A stretch of 64,000 bases of DNA from Tomocerus qinae (GCA_020055645.1 CM034548.1:2294001-2358000); one strand, 5' to 3'; shown: positions 37,495 through 48,191, numbered from the stretch's first letter. Notes: generated by a model from the letters alone, not told the origin. A program made the numbers and translations.

Positions 37495-37833
37495 TTAATG
37501 TTTTCGATAATGTACCCCAACGCATACCTCTATGTACTAAATTTAGCACATGAAGGTATGCATTGGGGTACATTATCGAAAACATTAATTTATAATTATA
37601 CTCAGTAGAACCAATACTCACTACACTAGGCAATAGACCAGTTACAAAAAGAGCCGCCAAATGAATCGTTGTTGGCGGACCACAGAAATCCTATGTAAAG
37701 ACAGCCGACAGTTATAGTGATGAATGCAGTGTTGAATGCAGTACTCAGGTAAAGTAATATAGATCGGCTTAGAAAGAATGATAATGGTTTCTGGAATCAT
37801 TAAAATTTATTAAACAATCTAATAAATATAAGA
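37495..37833 (+). repeat. large inverted repeat, left arm
   Basis: This arm matches the reverse complement of 41412-41690: AATGTTTTCGATAATGTACC, GCATACCTCTATGTA, AGCACATGAAGGTATG, GCGGACCACAGAAATCCTAT, GACAGCCGACAGT, TGAATGCAGTACTCAGG and GGTTTCTGGAATCATTAAAA in order. Inside it is a long near-perfect hairpin (37495-37590) centred on a TTTAGCACATG loop, flanked by ATTGGGGTACATTATCG and its complement. It has a roughly 60-bp insertion relative to the other arm. Frames inside are shadows. Confidence 0.8.
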
Positions 37834-37883
37834 TCTTTGTAAAGTGTGTGTTTTAGTGTGTGTGTGTTTCCGTTATCATTTCA

Positions 37884-37935
37884 GAGCCTGAATTTGGCTC
37901 AGTGGCGTTGGAATGTTACAAATAAATCCAGGCTC
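37884..37935 (+). repeat. 52-bp tRNA-like hairpin, copy 1
   Basis: The segment opens GAGCCTG and closes CAGGCTC, a perfect 7-bp acceptor-like stem. It has a canonical pol III box A (TGGCTCAGTGGCGTT) in the place of a D-arm, but no anticodon or T-arm of normal size. The flanks are GT-rich on the left and CA-rich on the right, so the whole roughly 105-bp unit (37841-37950) is an extended inverted repeat. A second copy is at 40040-40091. A short SINE head or a MITE is possible. Confidence 0.55.
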
Positions 37936-38673
37936 TCAACACACACAAGCAAGTCACACAAAACAATAATACTATCTCCGCTCATTCCACTTTTTGCTGC
38001 TCTTCTCTCTCGAAGCAGCAAAGGAGTGGCATCAAACGGATTTTGAGCGAACAACAATTTTCAACCTGGCAGAGCCAGATTTAAATCAAGCGTAGTTTGG
38101 CTTGATCTATCTCTGTCTCTGCTCCAGTCTGTTGTCCATCTGTTGTCTGTTGTCCACTTGCTTTTGGGTCAATTTTTTGACGGCAACTTACGTCACAAGT
38201 TAGGGGATCGGGGGTTGTACCACGTATTTTGATAGGCATTTTCAGTCTCCTCAAAACAAAGTCAAAATATCTAAAACAACAAATTTTCATGAACTGTGAG
38301 TTCCGGCCCACCGTCCTACTAGATACATGTTGACAGTGACGTCAGCTGTCGTCATTTTTGAAATACATGTTAAAGTATACTCTTTTGTCCGAACCTTTAT
38401 CCCTATATACTTCTATTATCCTTGCAAATTGTCAATGCCTTTAGCTTCTCTCCAACTTAGGTGCAAAATTTTTATTATTTTGGGTATTGCATTACTGTAT
38501 GTGGGGGAGTAGCCATGGGGATCAAGCCACTGCACTAAGAGGAGGAAAGCTGCCTCAAACGGCCAAGTATAAAAGAGTGGGCTGGGCTTAACTTTGAATG
38601 TTCCTATACCACTAATGATTCCGTTGTTGCACCTTGCATTGTTTAAATTTTTGTATGCACTCTGTGTATTAGG

Positions 38674-39974
38674 CAGTTAGTTTTATTCCTTAGTGTAACT
38701 TTGAGCTTTGCGTAGCGTAAGTCTTTACTTAGCTTCCTTTTGGAAGCTTACTTACACTACGGTTACGTAGAATAGTTAGTGATTTTCCGTAACTATTTGG
38801 TTGCTAGGTGCCACAATTTCCAAAATTAACTTTGTAGAATGAACATGAATATTGCCAGTCGCCTGGGTAACTACATCCTGGGAGGGCACTGGGGTACTAC
38901 GTATGCCCGTAAGTCTGAAACGTAGTGTAGTCATTTTTACGTTTCGTTAATCATTTTTTTGGCGTAGCCTAGGATATTTACCGAAAGGGAGGAGTTTGAC
39001 GTAAGACTTAAGCCTAAACTAAAGTCGCAGGTTTGAAGGCAAAACTTAGTCAGTTCACGGTGTAGTTCATGATTTCATAACTATACTGTCCGTATCTATT
39101 TGGTTATAGTTCATGATTAAGGTTAGTTTCAGTTACCGATGAGTTTCCCGTAACTATACTGTTCAGATCACGATCACGGTGAGATTGCGTTGTGGTTCCA
39201 TTTTCATTTTGTCGTAACTATACTGTTCAGTTTCCGATCCAGTTTAATTACAGTTTCTCGAAACTTATCACGTTTCAACAACCCAACGGCAGCCGATTTG
39301 GAAACTGATCGAAACGTATTCAGTTATGCTTTTGACCAATGGCGAAGCAGAATTCTGCTACAAGACGCGATTGCAAGTTGCCATTATGTTTCAAATCAAC
39401 TGATCTACCTGTCTGTTTGCTGTCTTCCATTTTTGCATCATCGATATTATTTCGGACAATCAAGAAAAAGGATTTAAATTTCAATCAAAATGTCTACAAA
39501 TAACGATACTGTAGAAATCGAAGAAAAACTGATAACTGTGGTAATTGAGCATCCATATCTGTATGATAAAAGTGATAGAGCTATAAAGATCATTTAAAAA
39601 AAGTCAACGCGTGGTCTTCGATTGCTTCACAAATGGAATTGGAAGGTAATAATAATAAACGCTGGCCACATTTTACTTTTTGGTCTATCGAGATCGGTGA
39701 TCGTCAAGTATAACTACGAGAGTGTTCAGTTTAAGTTTAGCTCCAGTTGCCGTTGTGTAAAATTGAAGTATAGCCACGGAGCATTCAGTTTATATTTTAA
39801 ACTGGAAATGAAACGACAACTAAAGTAACCAAACAGTAAACTATAACTATTCCGTCACATTTCGCTCAAACGTGATCGTGAACGTAAACTTTGAAACTCA
39901 CTTAAATATTCGACTTTAGTTTAGGCTTTACGCAACGGAAGGCTCATTCTTACACTACGGGAAAAAACTAACAG
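38674..39974. mobile_element. 1.3-kb DNA transposon relic with about 50-bp TIRs
   Basis: The left end CAGTTAGTTTTATTCC...AGTGTAA...TGAGC...CGTAGCGTAA matches the reverse complement of the right end, CTGTTAGTTTTTTCCC...AGTGTAA...TGAGC...CGTTGCGTAA. Further in, AAGCCTAAACTAAAGTCG (39008) is inverted at about 39905-39925. The interior has several direct echoes of CGTAACTATACTGTTCAG, typical of subterminal transposase-binding repeats. There is no transposase frame; the 95-codon frame at 39190-39477 lacks recognisable domains. The target duplication is unclear. Confidence 0.65.
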
Positions 39975-40039
39975 TCTATTCCTATAAATAAGTTTACTGC
40001 AAAGTGTGTGTGTGTGTGTGTGTTTCCGTTATTATTTGA

Positions 40040-40091
40040 GAGCCTGAATTTGGCTCAGTGGCGTTGAAATGTTACAAATAAATCCAGGCTC
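40040..40091 (+). repeat. 52-bp tRNA-like hairpin, copy 2
   Basis: Nearly identical to 37884-37935 (GAGCCTG stem, TGGCTCAGTGGCGTT box A, CAGGCTC stem), preceded by a longer GT microsatellite (40003-40023). The conservation of stem and box A in both copies is the reason to note it. Confidence 0.55.
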
Positions 40092-40149
40092 TCAACACAC
40101 AAACGGAAATAATAATATTATATTCTATGCTTGACTCTTGACCAACTTA

Positions 40150-40445
40150 TTCCTAAAAGGTGTAGCATGAGTGGGAGATTTCCAAAAATTTTATTTCTAA
40201 ATTGTGTAGCATGTGTGGGAGACTTCCAACTCATATTCCTAAATTGTGTAGCATGGGTGGGAGGCTTCCAACTCATTCTTAAATTGTGTAGCATGAGTGG
40301 GAGACTTCCAACTCATATTCCTAAATTGTGTAGCATGGGTGGGAGGCTTCCAACTCATATTCTTAAATTGTGTAGCATAAGTGGGAGACTTCCAACTCAT
40401 ATTCTTAAATTGTGTAGCGTGGGTGGGAGACTTCAATCCAAATTT
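40150..40445 (+). repeat. 42-bp minisatellite, about seven units
   Basis: The unit begins AATTGTGTAGCATGAGTGGG and continues AGACTTCCAACTCATATTCC. Spacing is 42 bp for most units. Since 42 is divisible by three, both strands stay open (115 codons plus, 65 codons minus) and encode 14-residue repeats. These frames are explained by the repeat; no start, splice or poly(A) context supports a protein. Confidence 0.9.
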
Positions 40446-40684
40446 CTAAACTTAGTAAACGCACGGGTATGGAGTTAAATTCCTAATTTTAAGGGTTTGT
40501 TATTTAAAAATTAAAAGAAAAATTTAAAACATTTTTGTAAATATTAAATTTTTGAAGTTTGTTTTAAATTAGCTTTCAAATTAAAAAAAATTCTTTTCAT
40601 TTTTTTGAAATTTCAAGCACCCTGTTATTAACCCCGTCCGTAGGACGGGTAACCTTACTCGTATCCAAAATAAATTTAAAAAGC

Positions 40685-41000
40685 TTCCCTAAAACTTGAA
40701 GGCCCATGAATAAAAGTAATGAAAGTTTGGAGGCCCATGAATAAAAGTAATGAAAGTTTGGAGGCCCATGAATAAAAGTAATGAAAATTGGGACCACCAC
40801 TAATAAAAGCAATGAAAATTTGGAGGCCCATGAATAAAAATAATGAAAATTGGGAGCCCCATGAATAAAAGTAATGAAAATTTGGAGGCCCATAAATAAA
40901 AGTAATGAAAATTGGGAGCCCCATGAATAAAAGTAATGAAAATTTGGAGACCCGTGAATAAAAATAATGAAAATTTGGAAGCCCATGATTAAAATTTAAA
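40685..41000 (+). repeat. 31-bp minisatellite, about ten units
   Basis: The unit is AGGCCCATGAATAAAAGTAA then TGAAAATTTGG. With a period of 31, not a multiple of three, and no stop on the minus strand in any frame of the unit, two overlapping minus-strand frames (40597-40986 and 40676-41050) both stay open and encode permuted versions of the same peptide. They are repeat artefacts, not genes. Confidence 0.9.
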
Positions 41001-41171
41001 AACTTTAAAGGAAGCTTGTATAAATGATGAAAGATTCGAGGAATCTTCAAAACGGCTCTGAAAATTGTGAGGATGTAAGGATAAATATGGTTGTATTAAT
41101 AATAATAAGTAACAAGTTACAATGTAATGAATTACAGTAAAAAAAAAGAAACTAAAGTTTTTTAATTTTAA

Positions 41172-41395
41172 TCATGGGCCTCCAAATTTTCATTACTTTT
41201 ATTCGTGGGCCTCCAAATATAAATATCAATCACTTTTATCGGGCCTCCAAATGTCAATCACTTTTTTCGGGCCTCCAAATATCAATCACTTTTATCGGGC
41301 CTCCAAATGTCAATCACTTTTTTCGGGCCTCCAAATATCAATCACTTTTATCTGGCCTCCAAATATCAATCACTTTTATGGGGCCTTTTTTATTT
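41172..41395 (+). repeat. 28-31-bp minisatellite, inverted relative of 40685-41000
   Basis: The first unit, GGGCCTCCAAATTTTCATTA then CTTTTATTCGT, is the exact reverse-complement type of the 31-bp array. It then changes to a 28-bp unit, GGGCCTCCAAATATCAATCA plus CTTTTATC, alternating with a TTTTTTC ending. The two arrays face each other across about 170 bp and can form a large imperfect hairpin. Confidence 0.85.
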
Positions 41396-41411
41396 TAGCT
41401 TTTTAATTTAT

Positions 41412-41690
41412 TTTAGATATTGTTTAATAATTTTTAATGATTCCAGAAACCATAATTATTCTTTCTAAACCGACCTGAGTACTGCATTCAACACTGCTTT
41501 CATCACTATCACTGTCGGCTGTCTTAACATAGGATTTCTGTGGTCCGCCAACAGCGATTCATTTGGCGACCCTTTTTGCAACTGGTCTATTAATGTTTTC
41601 AATAATGTACCCCAACACATACCTCCATGTAGTAAATCTAGCACATGAAGGTATGAGGTGGGGAATATTATTAAAAACATTAGTACTGTC
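41412..41690 (-). repeat. large inverted repeat, right arm
   Basis: Reverse-complement partner of 37495-37833, lacking about 60 bp found there. The hairpin formed by GTACCCCAACACATACC and AGGTATGAGGTGGGGAATAT is more diverged. Together the two arms bound a 4.2-kb composite that contains all the repeats between. Confidence 0.8.
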
Positions 41691-41825
41691 AGTACACAAC
41701 CGTCCAGTCCAGGCATAGACAGACTAGACTCTGCCTGTTTTGTACAAGTACTGTACTCTGTGCTACCATAAAATTCTGTTCAACTGTGTATGTACACTAC
41801 TATAAATGTTATACTTGACTGCACA

Positions 41826-42539
41826 CATGCTAGTTTAGGTGAGCGAGTCGAGCCAAGCCACTGGCTTCCAATAACATTAAGCGAGTCGAGTCAAACCAGA
41901 CCCCCAAAAAAATATTGCCGAGCCGAGCCAGCCATTCAAAAGAAATTCAAGCGAGCCGAGCCAATCATTTAAATAAAATTTCAGGCGAGCAATTAGTTTG
42001 AAAATCTAATCTCATTCGAACTTGACGCCTAACGTAACTTACGTTGTAGGGTAACGTCATACTTTGTTTATTCAGAGAAGAGCAACTTAGAGTAAAGTGC
42101 AGGGGGTGAATCACACATATCCTTCCCTTCTTTCAAGGTACTTAACTATGGGACATTATTCTATGGGACACGGGACATTTCAGAATATAGGACTTGTCAC
42201 TTTGCGGAGATTTTAAAACCAATCTACTCAGCTTCAAGACGAGCGAACAATTAACCCGGCTCCGCTCGGCTCGCTGAAAAATCGAGCCATGAACCCGGCT
42301 CGACTCAGCTCGCTAAAAAATCGAGCTATGAACCCGGCTCACTGAAAAATCGAGCCACTAATGGTTGGGAAGCTTATAGGTTTAAAATAAAAATGGCGGG
42401 AAATTTTTTTAACGAGACTCGCCGAACCATTTTGATCCGATAGGGCGATCTTAGCCAGCTCTTCAAAAACTATTCAGCGAGCCAAGCCGAGCCGAGCCAG
42501 GTCTATCAAAAAATTTCGATCGAGCCAGAAACTAGCATG
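41826..42539. mobile_element. 714-bp TIR element rich in GAGCCGAGCC motifs
   Basis: The ends CATGCTAGTTT and AAACTAGCATG are perfect 11-bp inverted repeats. Just inside, both ends carry clusters of CGAGTCGAGCCAAGCC or GAGCCGAGCC, and 42255-42365 holds three units of ATGAACCCGGCTC plus a GCTCGCTGAAAAATCGAGCC-like block. Clustered subterminal motifs are typical binding sites for a transposase. No coding frame is present. Flanks do not give an obvious target duplication. Confidence 0.6.
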
Positions 42540-43376
42540 AGTGCTTGGCTGTATTATATACAACAGTCACCCGTGCCGTGTGTGTATTCTGTGTATGGTG
42601 TGACTGGTGTGTGTGGATCCATAAGACAACATACAGTCACCATCATCACTGCACTATCTGCCAGCACTGTACTAATACTACGTTATAATATTATTTTGGT
42701 TGTGGGAATTGGGATGATATTATTATTATTATGGAAAGTGTAGTAGTAGGAATGGGAAAGGCAGCAAAGCTCAATCCAAAGAAGGGAAGCAGGCAGGCAG
42801 AGCCAGAGCATAATGGATAATTCATATTCCTGTGAACTCAATAATTAGTCGACTCCGAGTTCTCATCAGCTAAAGTCACTCAAACAGCAGTTCAGTTCTG
42901 ACGGATTGGACCCACCGAAACCGATTTGACCGACAGACGGAGGAGAACGGAAGGGAAACAATAATTATGTCATTTCGTCAATACCAATAATCTTTCATTC
43001 TAAATCTTACCAGTTACCAAAAATTGAACTCCTAGCCCATCTCAGTGTACATATATTTTACGAGGTACTACAGTTCTATTTGTGTTCCATGTGTGTGGGT
43101 ACACGAAAAAGTTCAATCTGCTCAATTCTACTTGGGACGAAAATGGAACGGAAGACGGACAGACTGAATTCCATCAAGACGTTGTGAAATAATTTGCTTT
43201 GGGCTCCGCTCCATTTGACTGACTTTGACACTAAATATTTCTGTACAAGAACCCAACTTCCGTTTTCAATTCATTCAATTCTACTTTCGGTATATTTTAT
43301 GAGTATTATCAAAAGGAGTGTGACCCAATTACTTTTCGGACAACTATCATTTTTTTCCTTTCGTCGGACTGAGTTC
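42540..43376. other. upstream region of the 43-45 kb transcription unit
   Basis: Composition becomes more balanced and free of recognised repeats. No protein frame is convincing. Core promoter elements could not be assigned with confidence. Confidence 0.35.
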
Positions 43377-43448
43377 GTTCATCAACAGTGTAGCTAGCCC
43401 ACCCAGTCAGGAGGAGATCCAAACCAAAAGACGTTCATCATTACTAAG
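43377..43448 (+). other. candidate 5' untranslated exon (left end unknown)
   Basis: The segment ends at a strong donor, ACTAAG|GTAAAT (43449), and could splice to a strong acceptor, GAATTTAATTTCAG|AC (exon from 44199), removing a 750-bp intron. The downstream exon holds the 166-codon frame. The pairing is inference from splice-site strength only. Confidence 0.3.
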
Positions 43449-44357
43449 GTAAATTTAACATGTTTCGTTACTGATAATGTTTGTTGACTGTTGTTGATTC
43501 TTGATGGTCTGGTTAAAGTATTTAATGTTTATGTACAGCCAGTCTCCAATCCAGACCACACTCCAACTTCCTTGATTGCGTGACTGAATGTATCTCAGGA
43601 CAAGATAGCAAGAACCACAATCAGTCAATAATAAATGATAGTGACCAGTCCAGCTCCAGCCTTCCTATGTGAACTTTTGAATCTAGACTTGCTGTTTATC
43701 GAACATACTGCCCATTTGGGTTTCTACTAAAGTAAGTTGTAAATATCACTATTATCGTCTATTTGTAGGCTAACATTTAATACTTGTTGTTATGCGTCGC
43801 AATACTGTACCTCTGTTTACTTTTAACTAAGTTGTAGGGAAGGAAATACTTTCCTAGAATTTCTGTCCTTGGATTTCAATGTAGATATCGATCATTTGCA
43901 TAGTAAGTATAAGTATCAGTCATCAGTAAATTATTTAAAAGAAAAAAGATTTGATCAATTTTGCCCATTCAATAATTCTTAAAAGCAGAATTGCTTGTTA
44001 GGAACTCCAATATATTCTGCTGAATATTAGTTAGTTAGTTTGAATTGAAAAACAAATAATTATTGTCGTTAAAATGTATGTCACGCGTAAATTAATTTTA
44101 GCAGAATTCATTTCATTCATTTGTAGTATTTTTATGGTTTTGGCGATTGGCATATAAAAGCCAGAGTCGTATCTAATTGGGTTTGAATTTAATTTCAGAC
44201 TACACATTCCACCACGGCGGAAAACATCCAGAGTGGCCAAATTTTATTTTCAATAATACTTAGCTTGTCGTTTCGGTGTTCCATGCAAGAATAAAAATTC
44301 TGTAGCAATACGAGAGAAGGGAGTAGCAAGAACAATGACAGAACTTGGACTCAAGAA

Positions 44358-44858
44358 ATGAGTCAAGTCGAAGTGGTAAAGATTTCGTGCCTACCAAATC
44401 GCTCGTTATGTTCTTTCAAATGTCAAGATAAGTCAAAGTCTGTTCACAAGTCTTCTGAAGAATTTCGTTGTCAGCATCAGTTAGATTGCTCATTCTTCCG
44501 AAATGAATTACTGACAGAATCCTTAGTCATTGACTCTGAAATATTTCCTAGTGCAACTACTAGAAGTAGATTAGGAAAATTGCTCATCTTCTTCCTCTTG
44601 TCGGTACTGCCACATCAAGAATTGGAAGAAGACGAGAATTTTATTCGTGACCCTAGGACAGTCATTATGGCTCTGTCTTTCCCTGGAATCTTCTCGTATC
44701 GCAAAGCATTGCCTTTTTCTCAAGAAATTGTAGATTTATTCCTCGATCTGAGTCATTTACTAACTAGAGACAGTTCACAGTCGAAGAATAATTACTATCA
44801 ATCTCAGTCGCAAGAAAAGTGTTCTCAGAAGAAAATGTTTGACAGCAGCCTGCAATAG
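44358..44858 (+). CDS. possible small gene, 166-aa protein of unknown function
   Basis: This is the longest ATG frame in the window and stays open from 44295 (187 codons), well beyond chance for such DNA. The protein has a Cys/Ser/Lys-rich first third (residues 10-50, with CSFKCQ and CQHQLDCSFF). A helical, partly hydrophobic middle follows (about 72-125: GKLLIFFLLSVLPH, FIRDPRTVIMALSFPGIF, SQEIVDLFLDLSHLL). The tail is Ser/Gln/Lys-rich. I recognise no family. A good 3' splice site lies at 44198, so the frame would sit in a second exon, and AATAAA occurs at 44919, 61 bp after the stop. Two short upstream ATG frames precede the start. It could instead be an upstream exon of the RhoGAP gene, but no good donor ends it. 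Confidence 0.5.
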   Translation: MSQVEVVKISCLPNRSLCSFKCQDKSKSVHKSSEEFRCQHQLDCSFFRNELLTESLVIDSEIFPSATTRSRLGKLLIFFLLSVLPHQELEEDENFIRDPRTVIMALSFPGIFSYRKALPFSQEIVDLFLDLSHLLTRDSSQSKNNYYQSQSQEKCSQKKMFDSSLQ

Positions 44859-44918
44859 TATTATCCTTCCAGTTTCAGCGCCACTGCTTAACATCAATGG
44901 TGACTGACACTGCCTCGC

Positions 44919-44924
44919 AATAAA
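44919..44924 (+). terminator. poly(A) signal for the 166-aa frame
   Basis: AATAAA, followed at once by a second overlapping AATAAA, lies 61 bp downstream of the stop codon, the usual place for a short 3' untranslated region. In AT-rich DNA the hexamer is common, so this is supporting evidence only. Confidence 0.35.
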
Positions 44925-44929
44925 TAAAA

Positions 44930-47775
44930 AATAGGCAGGGCTGCGATTCATTTTTGTACACAGATAATAATACACAAATCAAATTGCCTTCTTGATTTGG
45001 TATTAAAATTCTGTACAGTGGGAAACGTAGAAGACTGTTCCGTTAATTTGCCACGAATTTGACCCTGTCCTTATGTTGATGTTCAGCTTTATTGAGTGAC
45101 AAAATAAACCCTCCAATTACACAAATTGAAATCTCAAATTTGCCTTATAAAGTTAAGTGCGTCAATCCAGTACCTACAAAATATATACCCAGCAATACGA
45201 GGCTCTTCTGAGTTCAAGTGCTCTACATTATCCTTGTCTGAATAGTTTTAGCTGTACATCGACAGTTCATAATTCGCCTGTCAACTTTAGCGTTTACACG
45301 TTGTCTTCATAATTACTGTTACCGTTGCCGTGATAAGCGTTTCGCATCTGTCAAGTCATACAACCTTAAAATCGTGTTTTCTACACCTTCGATTTGAATT
45401 TGGAATACTTTTCCTACGGATGCTCAGTAAGTATGAGTAAGCATAGCCAGACATAAAGACTCTCTACGACAAAAACACGTGCCAAATTGACTCCCATCCA
45501 AAGAAAGCCTAGTAGATCAGAGGGCAGTCAGAATCTGGACCCATTCATTAATTAAACTCAATTCAGCTCAATTCAAATTAGTTTAGAGCATTTAATGTCA
45601 ATGTGTCTTGTAAGTAGGAGAGCCACCACAGAAATCGACTCACACTGTGGAGTCCAACCAGTCAACTATATATATAGAGAGATGCGTGATTCTGCCAATG
45701 TCGTCTATTTGTATCATGTCATGAGATCTGCCAGTCCCTCATAAACCCAGCCACTCTGACTGAACCTCGACGTACATACGGAACCCTTAGTAGATACCCT
45801 CTGTCCTTTTGCTGTTTGTATTTCATGTACATAGCAGAATATGGTCAATGTGTGGTGTTCGGTGTGTAATATCAACTTTTCTTACAATTCCTAACTAGTT
45901 GGCATTGGATGGCATTTTATTGTACTTTGTAAACGTTACATGGTTATGACGAAGAGAACAGTTGTTTGTGCAAACAGGAAAATATTACGTGCGTACATGA
46001 CTGACTGAATGAATAAATTAAATGTCGTGTTCAGCTGAATGGACTCTGCCGTGAGGTGAACATAAACTCAGTCGAAGTAAAATAAACTAAATAAATATTC
46101 GTAAATGACTGCTCGCCAATGTACGTACTATATTGTCAAGTCAACGACAAAACTCTGTGAGATTATCCGTCAAATGTTTACCATTTGCACGAGAGAGGAA
46201 TGAAGACAGAAAGTAGGGCAGGTTTTGTTTGCTTAATCGTAACATTTTGTCACATGAAATTAAACCATTGTGGAATTAAATCAATTGTGTGCAAGTGAAC
46301 AATTGACAATTGTCGTCGTTCTGTAAAATTCAATTGGTAGGAAAAAGGAGAGCAGTTTTCCATGTCAGCCAAGACGAGAAAGTCGAAACAAACGCACACT
46401 GTTTGTAGAAATCAACATTTTCGTATCTATCTCTAACGGTAGTCCCTAGATACTACTAGATAGTGAACACTTACTTAGTGGACTACAAAGTACATACAAT
46501 AGCTTTTGATAAAGAAGCATAGAAAAACCGATATCTAAATAGCACATCCATCCACTGTACGCAATTTAAATAAGCCCTTCGGTAAGACACATTAAAAAAG
46601 AAGATACAAGGCGAACGACGGAAATAATACTTATGAAAATTTTATGCTTCTAATTTTGGGAAAAAGAACTACTGTCACCTTTAATTAATAATTATAATAT
46701 TCCCCGTTGAGTTAATGGACTTATTCTTCTACCAACAATAATAAGTAAATCGTCTTTTCAATATATACTACTTATATATATGCCTTATGTGAATCAAGAG
46801 TAGATTCCTTCGTGTTCAATCGAGTGCAGTGTTCATTTCATTTATTTCGTCCAGTTATATAGTAGAGACTCCATATTTTCTCTGCTTTTCGTTTATCAAA
46901 CCAGATAAGACAGACAACAGGGAAGACCAGAAAGCAGACCCAAAACATCGGCAAGACATTTCATTCGCCTGCAGGGGAATTGATTTCGTTCATTCGTGCA
47001 CGACAAATCACAAGTGCAGGACAAAATACTCTCAATCTCTAATAAATTCTCGGAATCCACAAAAACACTACGGTCACTACGGTATTAGTGCCAGTCACTA
47101 AGAAGAAACCCAGATCGTAGCAGTCGTCTGGAGAATCATAAACAGACGACGAAACGAAGTGGCTGCTCAGCCATCCTATATTATACTCAAGTAATTGGCC
47201 AACCACAAAAATCCTGTAACAAACGATCAAATAATTGGATTGTGTATATTAACCAATTACAATAGATGTAAAATAAACCTCAGCTCTCATTCACTTCATT
47301 CATCTCAACCTCGACTCGACTGCTTACAAATTACAAAACAGTGGTTGGTTACATTAATTAGCTGTTTGATACTTTGATACAATAGTAGTTTTGATATTAA
47401 AGTATGTCTGCTCGAACTCCCTGGTCACAAACTTAGCACGCATTACAAAGCATTCGTTTTCGTATATAAATAAGTAACCTATATTTGCCTTATTATTACC
47501 TACGTGGAACGTCGCTCGTTAAAGCAAAGTCATCGTATCGTATCAAAATACAATCAATAAGTACCAAATCAATAGCCGGACAAGACTAATAAATTAATTG
47601 TTGAAGCCATTAGTCGATATTGTCATCGATTGCCTTGCAGTGTTCATTTCCTATATGCAAATCCTTTTCGTATGCAATCTCCTGTGATATCTTCCTAATT
47701 TTAATCAAATAAACAAAAAGCGATCTTTTTATTTGTCCCCTCCCCCTCCTTTTCTTTGGTTTACCACTTCTGAAG
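44930..47775. other. region upstream of the RhoGAP exons
   Basis: No coding exon could be identified. The stretch is likely to be intergenic or to contain 5' untranslated exons and first introns of the RhoGAP gene. TATA-like elements occur at 45668 (CTATATATATAG) and 46772 (TTATATATATG), the latter about 30 bp before a GAGTGCAGTGTTC initiator-like site, but none can be assigned. Confidence 0.35.
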
Positions 47776-47789
47776 TCTGCAAACAACAG

Positions 47790-48191
47790 GAAATCCCTCA
47801 CTTTTGAAATACTATCGTCTGACCATCCGTTCTACATAAACATTCTTAATGTAAGCTCAACAATAAATTTATTTTACGGCATGATAACAATGGGAAAGAT
47901 GTATTATTTAATGAAAGTCTGTTTTGGTAGATTTTGGATCCAAGGTTTTGCAATTGAGATTTCCGTCAGCACGACGGAGGAAATTGGCGAGACCGCAAGC
48001 GACGGAGTTGGCAGCACGTTGGCGTCTTCAGACGGGGAGACTCTCCCCGATACGATGGATAATCGAAGTATCGGTGGAGGTCGAATGATGACAACCTGGG
48101 CGCAAAGAATGCATAGGAGAGCTGCTACTTTGGGGACAGTGGTCACTTCCTGTGGACACCCTACTGTTCCGTACCCGAGAAGAATTGAAAA
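47790..48191 (+). CDS. RhoGAP gene, 5'-most visible exon(s)
   Basis: The frame that joins the next exon in phase is open from about 47700 to the donor GAAAA|GTAATT at 48192. The part from 47959 is clearly coding: acidic and Ser/Gly-rich (TTEEIGETASDGVGS, SSDGETLPDTMDNRSIGGG), then a basic stretch MMTTWAQRMHRRAATLG that leads into the RhoGAP domain. A pyrimidine-rich tract at 47727-47757 followed by AG at 47774-47775 or 47788-47789 gives likely acceptors. The AT-rich middle (47851-47958, 108 bp) begins GTAAGC and ends TTGAG and could be an in-frame intron. Alternatively translation could begin at the ATG at 47881. Confidence 0.6.

Noticed and set aside
40131..40478. 115-codon frame rich in Cys and Gly-Arg-Leu
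   Set aside because: A by-product of the 42-bp minisatellite; the period is a multiple of three, so the frame is open on both strands without selection.
40597..41050. Two overlapping minus-strand frames of 124-129 codons with similar peptides
   Set aside because: Fully explained by the 31-bp stop-free tandem repeat, which keeps more than one frame open and yields the same peptide in permuted order.
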